DNA of 40,761 nucleotides from Candidatus Sodaliphilus aphodohippi (lineage in GTDB: Bacteria; Bacteroidota; Bacteroidia; Bacteroidales; Muribaculaceae). The DNA lies in contig JAGHSV010000012.1 in the NCBI GenBank assembly GCA_018065665.1, positions 1 through 40,761 on the forward strand, written 5' to 3'. Under the pieces are notes generated by a model. The model had not been told where the DNA came from and ran no database searches. It saw only the letters and a program-made list of their open reading frames with translations. The position numbers and the translations under genes were made by a program. Shown one piece after another: positions 27,701-35,574 of this stretch (position 1 is its first letter; each line of letters opens with the position of its first letter).

Positions 27701-28058
27701 CGTATGCCTTGTTGGCAACAACACCAGCCTCATAACCAGCCTCGACGTTAAACTTGTCGACGACAATGTTGCGTATGGTAGCATTGTTCATGGTGGCGAA
27801 CAACGTCTTTTGGCCGCCATAAAGACGGTGCATAGTCACCTTGCCGTCAATGGTGTCACAGCCGTCAATGGTACCGCAAAACACGCCGGGATAGGTGGCA
27901 TACTGCGTCAAGTCGATGTCGGCAGTGAGTTGGATATCGGAATATGGATCGCCCTCAATCTGATACCACAGTTCAGAGGCCGAACCGATTTTCACCACAG
28001 AGGCATGGGTCAATGCAGTGACACACAAAATCAGTAACAATGCTAATAGTTTCCTCAT
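24741..28058 (-). CDS. Large secreted GLUG-repeat-like surface protein with T9SS-like C-terminal domain
   Basis: About 1105 residues: signal peptide (MRKLLALLLILCVTALTHA), then two homologous halves. Each half begins with an intro strand (ELWYQIEGDPYSDIQLTADI; ELYFAVANPYASVVLLNDID) followed by GLUG-like repeats of the type GGIVGYAENG...CLNQGYVNG and GGISGYSNGSTF...CANYGKI, a parallel beta-helix pattern of surface adhesins. Near 910-1060 is a jelly-roll-like region. The end VMGRKLQSPQPGINIINGKK is a T9SS type A-like sorting domain. The first half has an extra 85 residues with a hydrophobic helix (27042-27296). An in-frame GTG at 28064 is possible; I prefer the ATG at 28058. The HD gene ends at 28071 just upstream. 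Confidence 0.85.
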   Translation of the reverse strand: MRKLLALLLILCVTALTHASVVKIGSASELWYQIEGDPYSDIQLTADIDLTQYATYPGVFCGTIDGCDTIDGKVTMHRLYGGQKTLFATMNNATIRNIVVDKFNVEAGYEAGVVANKAYDCRFENLIFSGVGIASNSSSVGCITGVAKGCTFYNILFMGCHAQVDGSGVGLITGDASSSTFDHCTVNTKNWVFADGSYDNAYAGGLVGAAGGCTFTHCTNMGAVCADDDRVGGIVGGSSNTNIWSCLNSGLVMQGEFEQFMSVYNHATKSLDELYEEHSGPSGEEWGHLIWEYIEHGVELSELLPASIEATVGAVSLAVVSVAAAVYVGYVVYEYQEPDEVGGICGYASGGLIRQCINAGVCDGLDAYNGGIVGYAENGDNPLVIKDCLNQGYVNGNQQTGGIVGTLKSGSVRTCLNVGQVNVEFARLNQLFGTTYVGSVYGEKGSDGVSVGNRYIYSDNDHNEDGRQSVTVMPLASGQIAMDLNADGDNADAWRQNVGEDKWPVPDSTHHFVTRFDIKDDVDVNYYVTNADELYFAVANPYASVVLLNDIDLGNRNSLCSERWKFQGILDGQGNLLTGLSIQNVEEQQVQDVGLFTFANGATFRDVTINACDVMARYNVGALVGNSSNCRYDNVRLLDRSSVKCYQKYCGGLVGLSNNDTFTNCHVGPLTKVYCDGAGIDAIVGGFAGQAVNTTFANSDNSANVVGNDDRVGGFTGEAQDCLFTECTNHGTIEHESTGFFSSDDEVGGISGYSNGSTFIACANYGKINAADAYIGGIVGYAEKSNKQKTWLNNCLNVGEVAGDDHVGGIAGYFVDSQIDNSLNIGTVTGDSEVGDVFGANSGSCQWHNNYYKSATYVPGSGGRCGVTTDQLMSGQVAWWLNESNGKNKLWTQNIGTDDYPELGEQGVHHQRPYSGQIETICLPFDAMSDDGGEFYVLTEANEQYKYLRFSYAEMLPAGTPALYKPVSIGHQMFDSFGTDFKNMPGAVAASNDWAMEGTYSRLTGDNSSPISLAYWLFLVKDSFITRGYPQYTVEPYTAYFLGPDYFAHPNDTYSIVLDRPTTPIQDIHVSNLVDDTVIFDVMGRKLQSPQPGINIINGKKVLVK

Positions 28059-28070
28059 ATTCACATCTTA

Positions 28071-28628
28071 TTAAATAGGTAATCCAAATTGATTCTCCAT
28101 CTGCTCAAAGCGGTTGATTGTCCCTTGACCAAACCGTGCAAGTTGAGCACGCACCCTTTCAATAGGTTTGTGCGGTTCGCCCAAATGGGTCTTGCTGAAA
28201 AACTTGTCGGCATAGCACACGAGTTTCTCCTCAACGCTCACCGGAAGCAAATCGCGGTGCGGCAGCGGCAGATTGCCATCGATAATGTCTTGCACCGACA
28301 GACCAGCGCCAGTGTGTCTCTCACATACAAGAGCATGACGAAACAGCCCCATAGACTCAAGCATCTCACGTCCAATTACACCATGCCGAAGATATGGTTC
28401 ACTGCCATAACAACAAATACCGGCGGCATCGGTACGAATAATGCCAATATCATGAAGCAGAGCAGCCTCTTCTACAAACTCAATGTCAACCGGTTGACCT
28501 GCATCAATAAGCCGTTGGGCAAGTAAAACCGCACAGTCGGCAACTTGACGACTGTGAATGGTCAACACGTCGTACACAGACTCGTTGGGGTTGCAGAAGT
28601 TCTTGATTATAACGTCAAACTCAATCAT
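28071..28628 (-). CDS. HD-domain phosphohydrolase
   Basis: 185 residues with an HD metal-dependent phosphohydrolase core: H25 (TIHSRQVADCAVLL), H59-D60 (ALLHDIGII), H82 (YLRHGVIGREML), H105 (CERHTGAGL) and D141 (VCYADKF). The H-HD-H-H-D set, with two extra histidines, is what dinuclear HD enzymes use, for example YqeK-type nucleotide hydrolases; the substrate is unknown here. No membrane segment. It starts just behind the ilvE terminator without a visible promoter and ends 12 bases before the surface-protein ATG, so the two may share a transcript. Confidence 0.85.
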   Translation of the reverse strand: MIEFDVIIKNFCNPNESVYDVLTIHSRQVADCAVLLAQRLIDAGQPVDIEFVEEAALLHDIGIIRTDAAGICCYGSEPYLRHGVIGREMLESMGLFRHALVCERHTGAGLSVQDIIDGNLPLPHRDLLPVSVEEKLVCYADKFFSKTHLGEPHKPIERVRAQLARFGQGTINRFEQMENQFGLPI

Positions 28629-28641
28629 AATTTATTCAAAA

Positions 28642-28667
28642 AAAGGGATGCCAGAGGACATCCCTTT
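28642..28667 (-). terminator. Intrinsic terminator of ilvE
   Basis: A 9-bp stem AAAGGGATG / CATCCCTTT with an 8-base loop, followed on the minus strand by further T residues (TTTTGAATAA). It lies about 20 bases after the ilvE stop and only 13 bases before the HD-domain ATG, so read-through could feed the next gene. Confidence 0.85.
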
Positions 28668-28685
28668 AACCTTTAAATGTTATTG

Positions 28686-29705
28686 TTAGAGAACAATTGT
28701 TGTCCATCCGTGCTCGTCGGGATAATCGCCATACTGGATGTCTTGCAGACGATGATAGAGCTGAGTGGTTACAGGACCCGGCTTGCCATCCTTAGAGATA
28801 ACATAGGTCTTATTCTCGGCCTCATCATAGATGTTGGCAATTGGAGTTGCGACTGCTGCAGTTCCACACTCGGCAGCCTCCTGAATCTCGGCCAACTCCT
28901 CAACGGGAATAGGACGGCATTCAACTTCAAGACCAAGGTCCTTAGCAAGCTGCTGAAGACTCATATTGGTGATTGAGGGGAGAATCGAGCCACTCTTGGG
29001 GGTTATGTACTTATTGTCCTTGATTGCAAAGAAGTTGGCGGGACCGCACTCGTCAAGATACTTTTTCTCTTTGGGATCGAGGAAAAGAGCTGCCGAGAAT
29101 CCGTTCTCCTTAGCCTTGGCTGTTGCAGCCATACCACAAGCATAGTTGCCACCGACTTTCCACTTACCAGTTCCCAGTGGAGCAGCACGGTCAAACTCGC
29201 GATAGATTGCAACGTCTGTAGTCTTGAAACCACCTTTGAAATAAGGTCCTACAGGCATAGCAAAGATAATGAACATATATTCAGATGCGGGGCTAACACC
29301 TACTCGCGGACTGATACCGATTTCAAGTGGACGCAGATAGAGAGATGCACCACTACCATAAGGCGGGATAAATCGCTCGTTCAGCTTTACAACCATGTTG
29401 GCCATCTCGACAAATTTCTCGATGGGCAGTGGTTCCATCTTAATACCTATGGCACTGTTGCGAAGACGCTTAGCATTTTCCTCGATGCGGAAAAGACGAA
29501 CCTTGCCGTCCTTGCCACGGAAAGCTCTCTGACCTTCAAAAATTTCCTGTCCATAGTGGAGACAAGATGCCGCCATGTGAAGGTTGATGGTTTCGTCTTG
29601 AGACACCTCAATATCGCCCCACTTACCATCCTTGAATGTGCATCGCACATTGTAATCGGTTTTCATATAAGAAAACGATAGGTTTGCCCAATCAATATTT
29701 TCCAT
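28686..29705 (-). CDS. ilvE: Branched-chain amino acid aminotransferase
   Basis: PLP enzyme (fold IV) interconverting Leu, Ile and Val with their 2-oxo acids using glutamate. Family marks: MENIDWANLSFSYMKTDYNV at the start, HYGQEIFEGQRAFRGKDG, RPLEIGISPRVGVSP, the PLP-lysine segment GTGKWKVGGNYACGM, then FLDPKEKKYLDECGPANFF and PKSGSILPSITNMSLQQL. About 339 residues from the ATG at 29705; an ATG three codons upstream (29714) is also possible, but 29705 fits other Bacteroidota enzymes better. It follows the small sorting-domain gene with a 60-base gap and I see no TAnnTTTG between them, so co-transcription is likely. A strong terminator follows. Confidence 0.95.
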   Translation of the reverse strand: MENIDWANLSFSYMKTDYNVRCTFKDGKWGDIEVSQDETINLHMAASCLHYGQEIFEGQRAFRGKDGKVRLFRIEENAKRLRNSAIGIKMEPLPIEKFVEMANMVVKLNERFIPPYGSGASLYLRPLEIGISPRVGVSPASEYMFIIFAMPVGPYFKGGFKTTDVAIYREFDRAAPLGTGKWKVGGNYACGMAATAKAKENGFSAALFLDPKEKKYLDECGPANFFAIKDNKYITPKSGSILPSITNMSLQQLAKDLGLEVECRPIPVEELAEIQEAAECGTAAVATPIANIYDEAENKTYVISKDGKPGPVTTQLYHRLQDIQYGDYPDEHGWTTIVL

Positions 29706-29774
29706 ATTATTCATTAATTTTGTAGTTAAATAGGTTTATGTATTATTTAGTGTTTTCTAAGCTATTATGCCGCA

Positions 29775-30107
29775 TCACAAAACGACCTTCTGCGTAATGT
29801 TGCCGATTTTAACAACATAGATGCCGCGAGCGGCAATTTTGAGTTCCGATGTGCCCGGATTGAGTGTAACCGCTGATACGGTTTGCCCCAATATTGTGAA
29901 CACACGCACCTGAATGCGACGCGGTGTTTTGATGGTGATCACTCCGTGTGAGCCATAAATTTCTATGCCATCGGTCTGCCGCGGATCGGTCAGACTACGG
30001 CCCGGCACATCACGCGAAGACTCCCGCCATTGCAACTGCTGTGCAATAGCGTCACCTCCCAGCACAAAGCCAAGAGCCATAACAAATATCAAGACCAATC
30101 GCCTCAT
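29775..30107 (-). CDS. Short exported protein consisting mainly of a T9SS-like C-terminal domain
   Basis: 110 residues: signal peptide (MRRLVLIFVMALGFVLGGDA), a short polar stretch, then a beta-rich region with the look of a type A sorting domain: ITIKTPRRIQVRVFTILGQT, then LNPGTSELKIAARGIYVVKI and GNITQKVVL at the very end. Such domains normally end much longer cargo proteins; here almost nothing precedes them. No catalytic or binding motif is seen. A TAACTTTG promoter box lies 42 bases before the ATG, so it is expressed on its own, perhaps with ilvE downstream. It could be a remnant of a larger protein, though the intact signal peptide and promoter argue against decay. Confidence 0.78.
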   Translation of the reverse strand: MRRLVLIFVMALGFVLGGDAIAQQLQWRESSRDVPGRSLTDPRQTDGIEIYGSHGVITIKTPRRIQVRVFTILGQTVSAVTLNPGTSELKIAARGIYVVKIGNITQKVVL

Positions 30108-30148
30108 ATTATTATTCTATAACACGGGTTAACCGTTTATTTCTTGTG

Positions 30149-30156
30149 CAAAGTTA
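30149..30156 (-). promoter_or_regulatory. Promoter (-7 box) of the short sorting-domain gene
   Basis: Minus-strand TAACTTTG, followed by CA. No good TTTG at -33; the region there is T-rich. The predicted leader is about 36 bases. Confidence 0.65.
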
Positions 30157-30435
30157 CACAATAATTACCAATAAAAAAACAATTACGGCAAATATTTCAG
30201 TATTTAACACCATCTGTTAACAAGGTATAAAACAATTTAGCAATAATGTTTAGCAGAAACATCACATTCTCAACAACTTAAAAATATCACTCATAAATAC
30301 ACAAAACAAAGAATGTGCAATGCAAATCAAATGTCAAATAAAAAGAAGTGTGCCATACAATAAATATATCTTAATCATTTTGTCAAAAAAAATGAAAAAT
30401 GGCGTTTGAAACCAACAATTATCATATTTTTTATT

Positions 30436-30443
30436 TAACTTTG
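30436..30443 (+). promoter_or_regulatory. Promoter (-7 box) of the dut operon
   Basis: TAACTTTG, with a TTTG at 30405-30408 that is rather far (27 bases) to be the -33 element. Because the box ends at 30443, the in-frame ATG at 30445 should lie at or before the transcription start, which supports the dut start at 30463. Confidence 0.7.
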
Positions 30444-30462
30444 TATGTTAAAACAAAAAACA

Positions 30463-30897
30463 ATGAACGTAAAGATAGTAAACAAAGGACCGCATGCGTT
30501 GCCGCAGTACAGCACTGCACAAAGTGCGGGCATGGATATAAGAGCATGGCTGACCGAACCTCTGACCCTCGAGCCACTGCAACGTGCAATGATTCATACT
30601 GGATTATACATGCAACTGCCACAAGGTTTTGAATGTCAAGTACGCCCACGTAGCGGATTAGCACTGAAACGCGGATTAACGGTATTGAACAGTCCGGGAA
30701 CGATAGATGCTGATTACCGCGGAGAAATTTGCGTGATACTGGCAAATCTTGGCAATGAACCTCAGACAATAGAAGACGGAGAACGCATTGGACAACTGGT
30801 TGTTGCACGACACGAAACAGTAGAGTGGCAGCCTGTAGAGGAATTGGATGACAGCGAACGCGGTGATGGCGGGTTTGGCCATACAGGAACAAAATAA
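30463..30897 (+). CDS. dut: Deoxyuridine 5'-triphosphate nucleotidohydrolase (dUTPase)
   Basis: Hydrolyses dUTP to dUMP and pyrophosphate, keeping uracil out of DNA. All five motifs of the trimeric family are present: AGMDIRA (1), RPRSGLAL (2), [11 protein letters not shown] with the catalytic Asp (3), ERIGQLVV (4) and the C-terminal [10 protein letters not shown] (5). Length 144 is typical. I chose the ATG at 30463 ([16 protein letters not shown]) over the ATG at 30445 because of the promoter position. First gene of an operon with the TPR protein, DUF4292 lipoprotein and EnvC-like gene, an order also known from Bacteroides. Confidence 0.97.
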   Translation: MNVKIVNKGPHALPQYSTAQSAGMDIRAWLTEPLTLEPLQRAMIHTGLYMQLPQGFECQVRPRSGLALKRGLTVLNSPGTIDADYRGEICVILANLGNEPQTIEDGERIGQLVVARHETVEWQPVEELDDSERGDGGFGHTGTK

Positions 30898-30901
30898 ATT
30901 C

Positions 30902-32665
30902 ATGATAATGCAAAACATAATCCACAAAATATTGCCAGTCATTATTATGTTGGCTATCGCTTCCCCCACTATTTTGTCAAGAGACAAGAGTGGTGCGATA
31001 AGCCGGCAGGACAGACTGAAGGCTGAGTACTATTTCATTGAAGCACAAAAGGTAAAATCGCATGAAGATCTTAATGCCTATTTTGACCTCGTCAAACGAG
31101 CGCATGAGTTAGACCCTGGCAACTCAACTTACTCGTTCTACACAGGGTTTGGCATACTGACCATGCGCAACTGCACAAAGACGAAAGCACAGCAGGCCGT
31201 TGATATGATGAAGGAACACTTTGATGAGTATCCCGGCGATTACTATGAGACCACATTCTACAGCGATGCGAACATGCTTCTTGGGAATCCTGGCGAAGCA
31301 CTGCGTGCTATTAAAGCACTTTGTGACCGTGAACCCTATCGCATTGAACTGCAAATGCGTTTGGCCGAGGCATACACACGAACGGGCAATTATGCCATGG
31401 CAAATGCCACATACGATTCCATAGTAAGCATTCATGGCAAGCACCTTGACATCAGCACCAAGAAAATAACAAACTACCTAACACTCAAAGACAGTGTCAG
31501 TGCCATCAACGAGATGCGCAGTCTGTTGGCAACAGCGCCCAAAAATGTGGATTACAACATAACAATGGGCAGTCTGATGCAGCAACTGGGCATGAGCGAT
31601 AGTGCCATTTGCTATTTGAACATTGCCCAGGAAGCCGAACCCGACAACGGTTACACCTATCTTGCAAAGGCACAGTACTATATGATGAACGGTGATTCGG
31701 CCGAATACGAAAAACAGATTTTCCAGGCGTTGAAGAATGAGAGAATCAACATCGAAGACAAAGTGGAAGTTCTCAACACAACCATCCGACAGATGATTGC
31801 CAACCAAGACACCATCAACCCTGACACCACAGACCGTATCGACACCTTATTCAAAGTCCTCACAGCCATTCACCCACACGAAGCCATCGTTCGCGACATG
31901 TATGGCGAATATTTATCATATAGAGGAGATTATGGTGCAGCAGCAGTTCAGCAGGGGTATCTGTTAGACCTCAGTCCCACTGATGCCGAGGGCTGGCGCA
32001 AACTGATGTACTATGATGTCATGAACGAAAATTACGAAGGAGCCCTAAAAGCTGCAGACAAAGCACTGGAATACAACCCCGACAGTGTTACCCTTTATCG
32101 CTATATCGCCCCCATACATTATCAGATGAAGAACTACGATATGGCTATAAAGACCTATCAATTAGCTTGTCAACTTGCAGACAGCACCGATGTCGAAACC
32201 CTAAGCGACTTATATGGAGGCATTGCCGACGTCTACCACCAAACGGGCGACACAGCTGCATCTATCACCTATTATGAGAAAGCATTGGCAATGAACCCCA
32301 ACAACATTGGTGTTCTCAACAACTATGCCTATAATCTTGCTGTCAGCGGCAAGGACCTGGACAAAGCCGAACGCATGGCGGCAAAAGCGGTCAATGCAGT
32401 ACCCAACAGTGCGATTTACCTTGACACCTACGCTTGGGTATATTTCATGAAAAAAGATTATAAAATGGCACTGGTATATATCAAGAGTGCCGTTGAAAAC
32501 GATAGCGACCTCAGTGCCGAGGAGCTGGACCACTACGGGGATATTCTGTTCATGAACGGTGAACACGAGAAAGCCGTCGAGCAATGGAAATCAGCACTTG
32601 ATAAAGATCCCAATAACCAAAACATCAAAAAGAAAGTTACCAATAAAACCATTTTCTTAAAATAA
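30902..32665 (+). CDS. Exported tetratricopeptide-repeat protein
   Basis: About 587 residues: signal peptide (NIIHKILPVIIMLAIASPTI), then TPR repeats over most of the length, such as AYFDLVKRAHELDPGNSTYS, YLNIAQEAEPDNGYTYLAKA, GALKAADKALEYNPDSVTLY, SITYYEKALAMNPNNIGVLN and AVEQWKSALDKDPNNQN. Probably a periplasmic or lipid-free scaffold for envelope assembly; the partner is unknown. The frame opens at 30848 inside dut, but the ATG at 30902 (or 30908), right after the dut stop, places the signal peptide at the N-terminus. The next gene starts 12 bases after its stop. Confidence 0.86.
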   Translation: MIMQNIIHKILPVIIMLAIASPTILSRDKSGAISRQDRLKAEYYFIEAQKVKSHEDLNAYFDLVKRAHELDPGNSTYSFYTGFGILTMRNCTKTKAQQAVDMMKEHFDEYPGDYYETTFYSDANMLLGNPGEALRAIKALCDREPYRIELQMRLAEAYTRTGNYAMANATYDSIVSIHGKHLDISTKKITNYLTLKDSVSAINEMRSLLATAPKNVDYNITMGSLMQQLGMSDSAICYLNIAQEAEPDNGYTYLAKAQYYMMNGDSAEYEKQIFQALKNERINIEDKVEVLNTTIRQMIANQDTINPDTTDRIDTLFKVLTAIHPHEAIVRDMYGEYLSYRGDYGAAAVQQGYLLDLSPTDAEGWRKLMYYDVMNENYEGALKAADKALEYNPDSVTLYRYIAPIHYQMKNYDMAIKTYQLACQLADSTDVETLSDLYGGIADVYHQTGDTAASITYYEKALAMNPNNIGVLNNYAYNLAVSGKDLDKAERMAAKAVNAVPNSAIYLDTYAWVYFMKKDYKMALVYIKSAVENDSDLSAEELDHYGDILFMNGEHEKAVEQWKSALDKDPNNQNIKKKVTNKTIFLK

Positions 32666-32677
32666 ACGATTGACAAG

Positions 32678-33529
32678 ATGAAAAAGATAATATCCATCAC
32701 CCTTGCATGCGCCGTTTCAATAATGGGCACAGCATGCCACACCACACAAAAAACGACGTCAGAACAAAGTTACGGTCAGCAGTCGGCATCTGCCATAGCA
32801 ACCGACACAGACGACAATACACGCGTCATCTCCATCTCCCAGAATTATGGGGAGTGGAATACCATGCAGTGCAACGGAACATTCAGGCTTCGTGGTGGCA
32901 AAAGTTTCTCGAGCAGCGTGATAGTGCGAATGGAGCGCGACAAATCCATCTTCATCTCGCTCCGTCCCGTGCTTGGCATTGAGGTTGGACGTTTGGTCAT
33001 CACTGGTGATTCAATAATAGTAATAGACAAACTTCACAAACGCTATGTAGCAGCCGCAATCTCGACATTGACCGGAAACCTCCCCGCAACAATCAGCAAT
33101 GTTCAAGACCTGTATCTGGGACGGGCATTCGTGTTAGGCAAGGGCACCCTTGACAAGGCAAATGCAAAGAACGCAACTGTAACCTCTAACAGTAATGGAT
33201 ATAACATCACCCCCGAGATACAGGCAAAGGGCATCACATACAGCTTTGATTTTGACAAAAACGGGTGCATTGAGTCCCTAAACATTACAACGGCATCCAA
33301 GTCTGACCAAACTTATAAAGTAGAATACGACAATATTCAACCCACAACAGCCGGCATGGTGGCACACTCCATCGGCATCAACGGTACGGCCAAGGGGACC
33401 GAACTGAATTTTGAACTATCTTACCGCGATATAACATGGAACAAGGACATAAAGATTGATACCGCAATTCCATCAAACTACAAGAAAATCGAGTTAAAGA
33501 GTCTCAATTCTCTTTTTACCGCCGAATAA
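32678..33529 (+). CDS. DUF4292 family lipoprotein
   Basis: 283 residues with a lipoprotein signal (KKIISITLACAVSIMGTAC; lipobox GTAC with Cys at about residue 20) followed by a Thr/Ser/Gln-rich linker and a beta-rich domain: GEWNTMQCNGTFRLRGGKSF, then IFISLRPVLGIEVGRLVITG and TISNVQDLYLGRAFVLG. This fits DUF4292, a Bacteroidota lipoprotein family with a LolA/LolB-like fold look; whether it carries lipids or lipoproteins is inference. It stands between the TPR gene and the EnvC-like gene, 12 and 18 bases apart. Confidence 0.88.
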   Translation: MKKIISITLACAVSIMGTACHTTQKTTSEQSYGQQSASAIATDTDDNTRVISISQNYGEWNTMQCNGTFRLRGGKSFSSSVIVRMERDKSIFISLRPVLGIEVGRLVITGDSIIVIDKLHKRYVAAAISTLTGNLPATISNVQDLYLGRAFVLGKGTLDKANAKNATVTSNSNGYNITPEIQAKGITYSFDFDKNGCIESLNITTASKSDQTYKVEYDNIQPTTAGMVAHSIGINGTAKGTELNFELSYRDITWNKDIKIDTAIPSNYKKIELKSLNSLFTAE

Positions 33530-33547
33530 ACAACAGTACAACTTGCC

Positions 33548-34627
33548 GTGAGAGTCAGGACTGCCATATCTGCTTTTATTGCCATCGCTGCCATCGCAAC
33601 GAGCAATACAGTTGGCGCAACCAGTGACCACGAACAGGCCATTGCAGCACTTAACGACATCACCTCGCTGCTGACACGTCAGGAACATGACATCGTTCAA
33701 CTCGAGGCGCAGTTAACCAGTCTCAAAAGCAGGCAACAAGACATCGAGGCCGACATCACCAGGCAAAAAGGGCATCTTGCAGCGCTTCGCTCACAATATG
33801 CCGCCGTAGTACGCAACATAAACACCCACTCGAGCGCAACCGACCGGCTAGCCTTCATCTTTGCTGCCTCTTCGTTTCATCAGGCATGGCAACGGGCAGT
33901 ACACATCTGGCAACTGTCACAATGGCGAAAAGAAAAGAGTCAAGGCATAACGGCCTCACTGGCATCCCTAAGTAACAAACAAGACAGTCTGAACTCATTG
34001 ACCACTCTCAAGAGAACACGATTAGAAGCATGCAACACCAACCGCATAACCTTGATGGAAAAGTATCGCACTGCCATGAATCTGGTCTCACAAATGAACG
34101 ACAAGAATCTGACAGCAGCCGTTAACGACAAAGGCCGGCGTATTGGACATCTTGACAGGGAGTACGAACGCATTGCCACCAGCGCAACAAGCAATGACGC
34201 CCCTGAGCCTGTTGACATGGAGGCAATGAGGAACAGCCTTCCCTACCCTGTGCTGGGCAAACACTCAATCGCAATTGGGTTTGGCCGTCAACACTATCCC
34301 AATGCTGAACGGATCATGTTCTACAACAATGGCATTGATATCAACTGCCTCGACCGACATCCGGTTGCTGTTGCAGTCGAACGAGGTCAGGTAAGTGCCA
34401 TCTATTGCCTACCGGACAATTCAAACATGGTAATCGTTAGACATGGCGAATATATGAGCGTCTATGGCAACCTGGCAACAATCATGGTCAAGAAAGGGCA
34501 ACGTGTCGAGCAATTGCAGCAACTGGGTGAGATTGGCATTAGCCCAATCAATAACAGACATTCCCTTCATTTTGAACTTAGGCATGAACAAAAAGCCTGT
34601 AATCCAGAAGAGTACTTAAAACAATAA
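33548..34627 (+). CDS. EnvC-like murein hydrolase activator (degenerate M23/LytM domain)
   Basis: 359 residues starting at a GTG (33548; no in-frame ATG fits). Signal peptide (VRTAISAFIAIAAIATSNTV), then a long coiled coil (about 25-215; HDIVQLEAQLTSLKSRQQDI), then a LytM domain (about 230-359). The zinc site is incomplete: the first His of HxGxD is N260 in NNGIDI (D264 kept), and the first His of HxH is S339 in SLHFELR (H341 kept). This pattern plus the coiled coil is the EnvC/NlpD activator style rather than an active peptidase. The GNAT-like gene follows 7 bases later. Confidence 0.88.
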   Translation: MRVRTAISAFIAIAAIATSNTVGATSDHEQAIAALNDITSLLTRQEHDIVQLEAQLTSLKSRQQDIEADITRQKGHLAALRSQYAAVVRNINTHSSATDRLAFIFAASSFHQAWQRAVHIWQLSQWRKEKSQGITASLASLSNKQDSLNSLTTLKRTRLEACNTNRITLMEKYRTAMNLVSQMNDKNLTAAVNDKGRRIGHLDREYERIATSATSNDAPEPVDMEAMRNSLPYPVLGKHSIAIGFGRQHYPNAERIMFYNNGIDINCLDRHPVAVAVERGQVSAIYCLPDNSNMVIVRHGEYMSVYGNLATIMVKKGQRVEQLQQLGEIGISPINNRHSLHFELRHEQKACNPEEYLKQ

Positions 34628-34634
34628 ATTTTCT

Positions 34635-35573
34635 ATGATAGAAATCAGATTATACGACACCGGCATGCAGGATTTGTGGAACGAAACAGTTGCGGTTACA
34701 CGCAACGCGACGTTCATGCACAACCGGCAATATATGGACTACCATAGCGACCGATTTGCCGACTTCTCGCTAATGGCATTTGCCGGTGGCAAGCCCATTG
34801 CATTGCTTCCTGCCAACCGCGTTGACAATACCCTCTGGTCCCATCAAGGTCTCACATACGGCGGGTGGCTGATGACCAATAATTGTGATGCTGTATCGAT
34901 AATGAATGTTATGGCTGCCGCTACCCGTTTTCTGAAAGATCGGGGAATTGACGAGATAGTATATAAAGCCGTGCCGCATATATATCACCGCTACCCTGCC
35001 GAAGAAGATTTATACGCCATCTTCTGTCACGGAGCACAATTGACCGAAAGCAGCCTGTCGGCAAGCATTGACCTGGCTAATGCCATCGGTCTTGACCGGG
35101 GTAACCGCAGTTCTGTGAACCAGGCACATCGCAACGGCATTGAAATCAATGTCAGCAACGATATAGATGGATATTGGAAAGTATTGTCAGAAGTGCTGCA
35201 GGAACGGCACGATACACTACCCGTCCATACAGCCGAGGAGATGAAACTGCTGATGTCACGTTTCCCCGAGAATATCAAACTGTTCACGGCAACCGTGGAT
35301 AATGAGATTTTGGCAGGAACAGTCATGTACCTTGCAGGACCCACGGCTCACAGCCAGTACATAGCCTCGTCATCAAAAGGGCGAGAATTAAAAGCACTGC
35401 CTCTTTTGTTTGACACACTAATCAAAACTTTTGCCGAACGTGGATTCCGTTACTTTGACTTTGGTATCTCATGTGAAAATCATGGCAAGATATTAAACGA
35501 GGGTTTAGTAACGCAAAAGAACCGCCTTGGCGGTCGTGGCATCGTATATAACACTTATCGGATAAAACTTTAA
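34635..35573 (+). CDS. GNAT/FemAB-like acyltransferase
   Basis: 312 residues, cytosolic. The N-terminal part (ATFMHNRQYMDYHSDRFADF, FSLMAFAGGKPIALLPANRV) and the C-terminal part (VDNEILAGTVMYLAGPTAHS, RGFRYFDFGISCENHGKILN) have the two-lobed FemAB/GNAT fold found in enzymes that transfer acyl or aminoacyl groups to envelope sugars or peptides. There is no motif specific to a substrate. It stands between the EnvC-like protein and the flippase, and its stop is 1 base before the flippase ATG, so it probably modifies a lipid-linked sugar before export. That link is inference. Confidence 0.78.
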   Translation: MIEIRLYDTGMQDLWNETVAVTRNATFMHNRQYMDYHSDRFADFSLMAFAGGKPIALLPANRVDNTLWSHQGLTYGGWLMTNNCDAVSIMNVMAAATRFLKDRGIDEIVYKAVPHIYHRYPAEEDLYAIFCHGAQLTESSLSASIDLANAIGLDRGNRSSVNQAHRNGIEINVSNDIDGYWKVLSEVLQERHDTLPVHTAEEMKLLMSRFPENIKLFTATVDNEILAGTVMYLAGPTAHSQYIASSSKGRELKALPLLFDTLIKTFAERGFRYFDFGISCENHGKILNEGLVTQKNRLGGRGIVYNTYRIKL

Positions 35574-35574
35574 A

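Larger units (their letters stand above)
30108..30462. other. Divergent AT-rich intergenic region, strand switch point
   Basis: 355 bases between genes pointing away from each other: all genes to the left are minus, all to the right are plus. It contains a promoter box at each end (30149-30156 minus, 30436-30443 plus). A GGTTAACC palindrome at 30127-30134 lies in the leader of the minus gene. The middle is AT-rich with many A-tracts; I see no gene and no clear DnaA-box cluster. Confidence 0.6.

Noticed and set aside
24741-28058. CRISPR-like or DNA tandem repeats
   Set aside because: The repetition is at protein level (GLUG-like repeats) with diverged DNA; there are no regular identical repeats with unique spacers.
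30108-30462. Possible replication origin at the strand switch
   Set aside because: All genes diverge from this AT-rich region, but I find no cluster of DnaA boxes (TTATNCACA-like), no dnaA, and the region is explained by two divergent promoters. A cumulative GC-skew plot of the genome would settle it.
30431-30925. A 164-codon open frame antisense to dut
   Set aside because: Opposite a complete dUTPase with all five motifs; the antisense protein has no recognisable domain.
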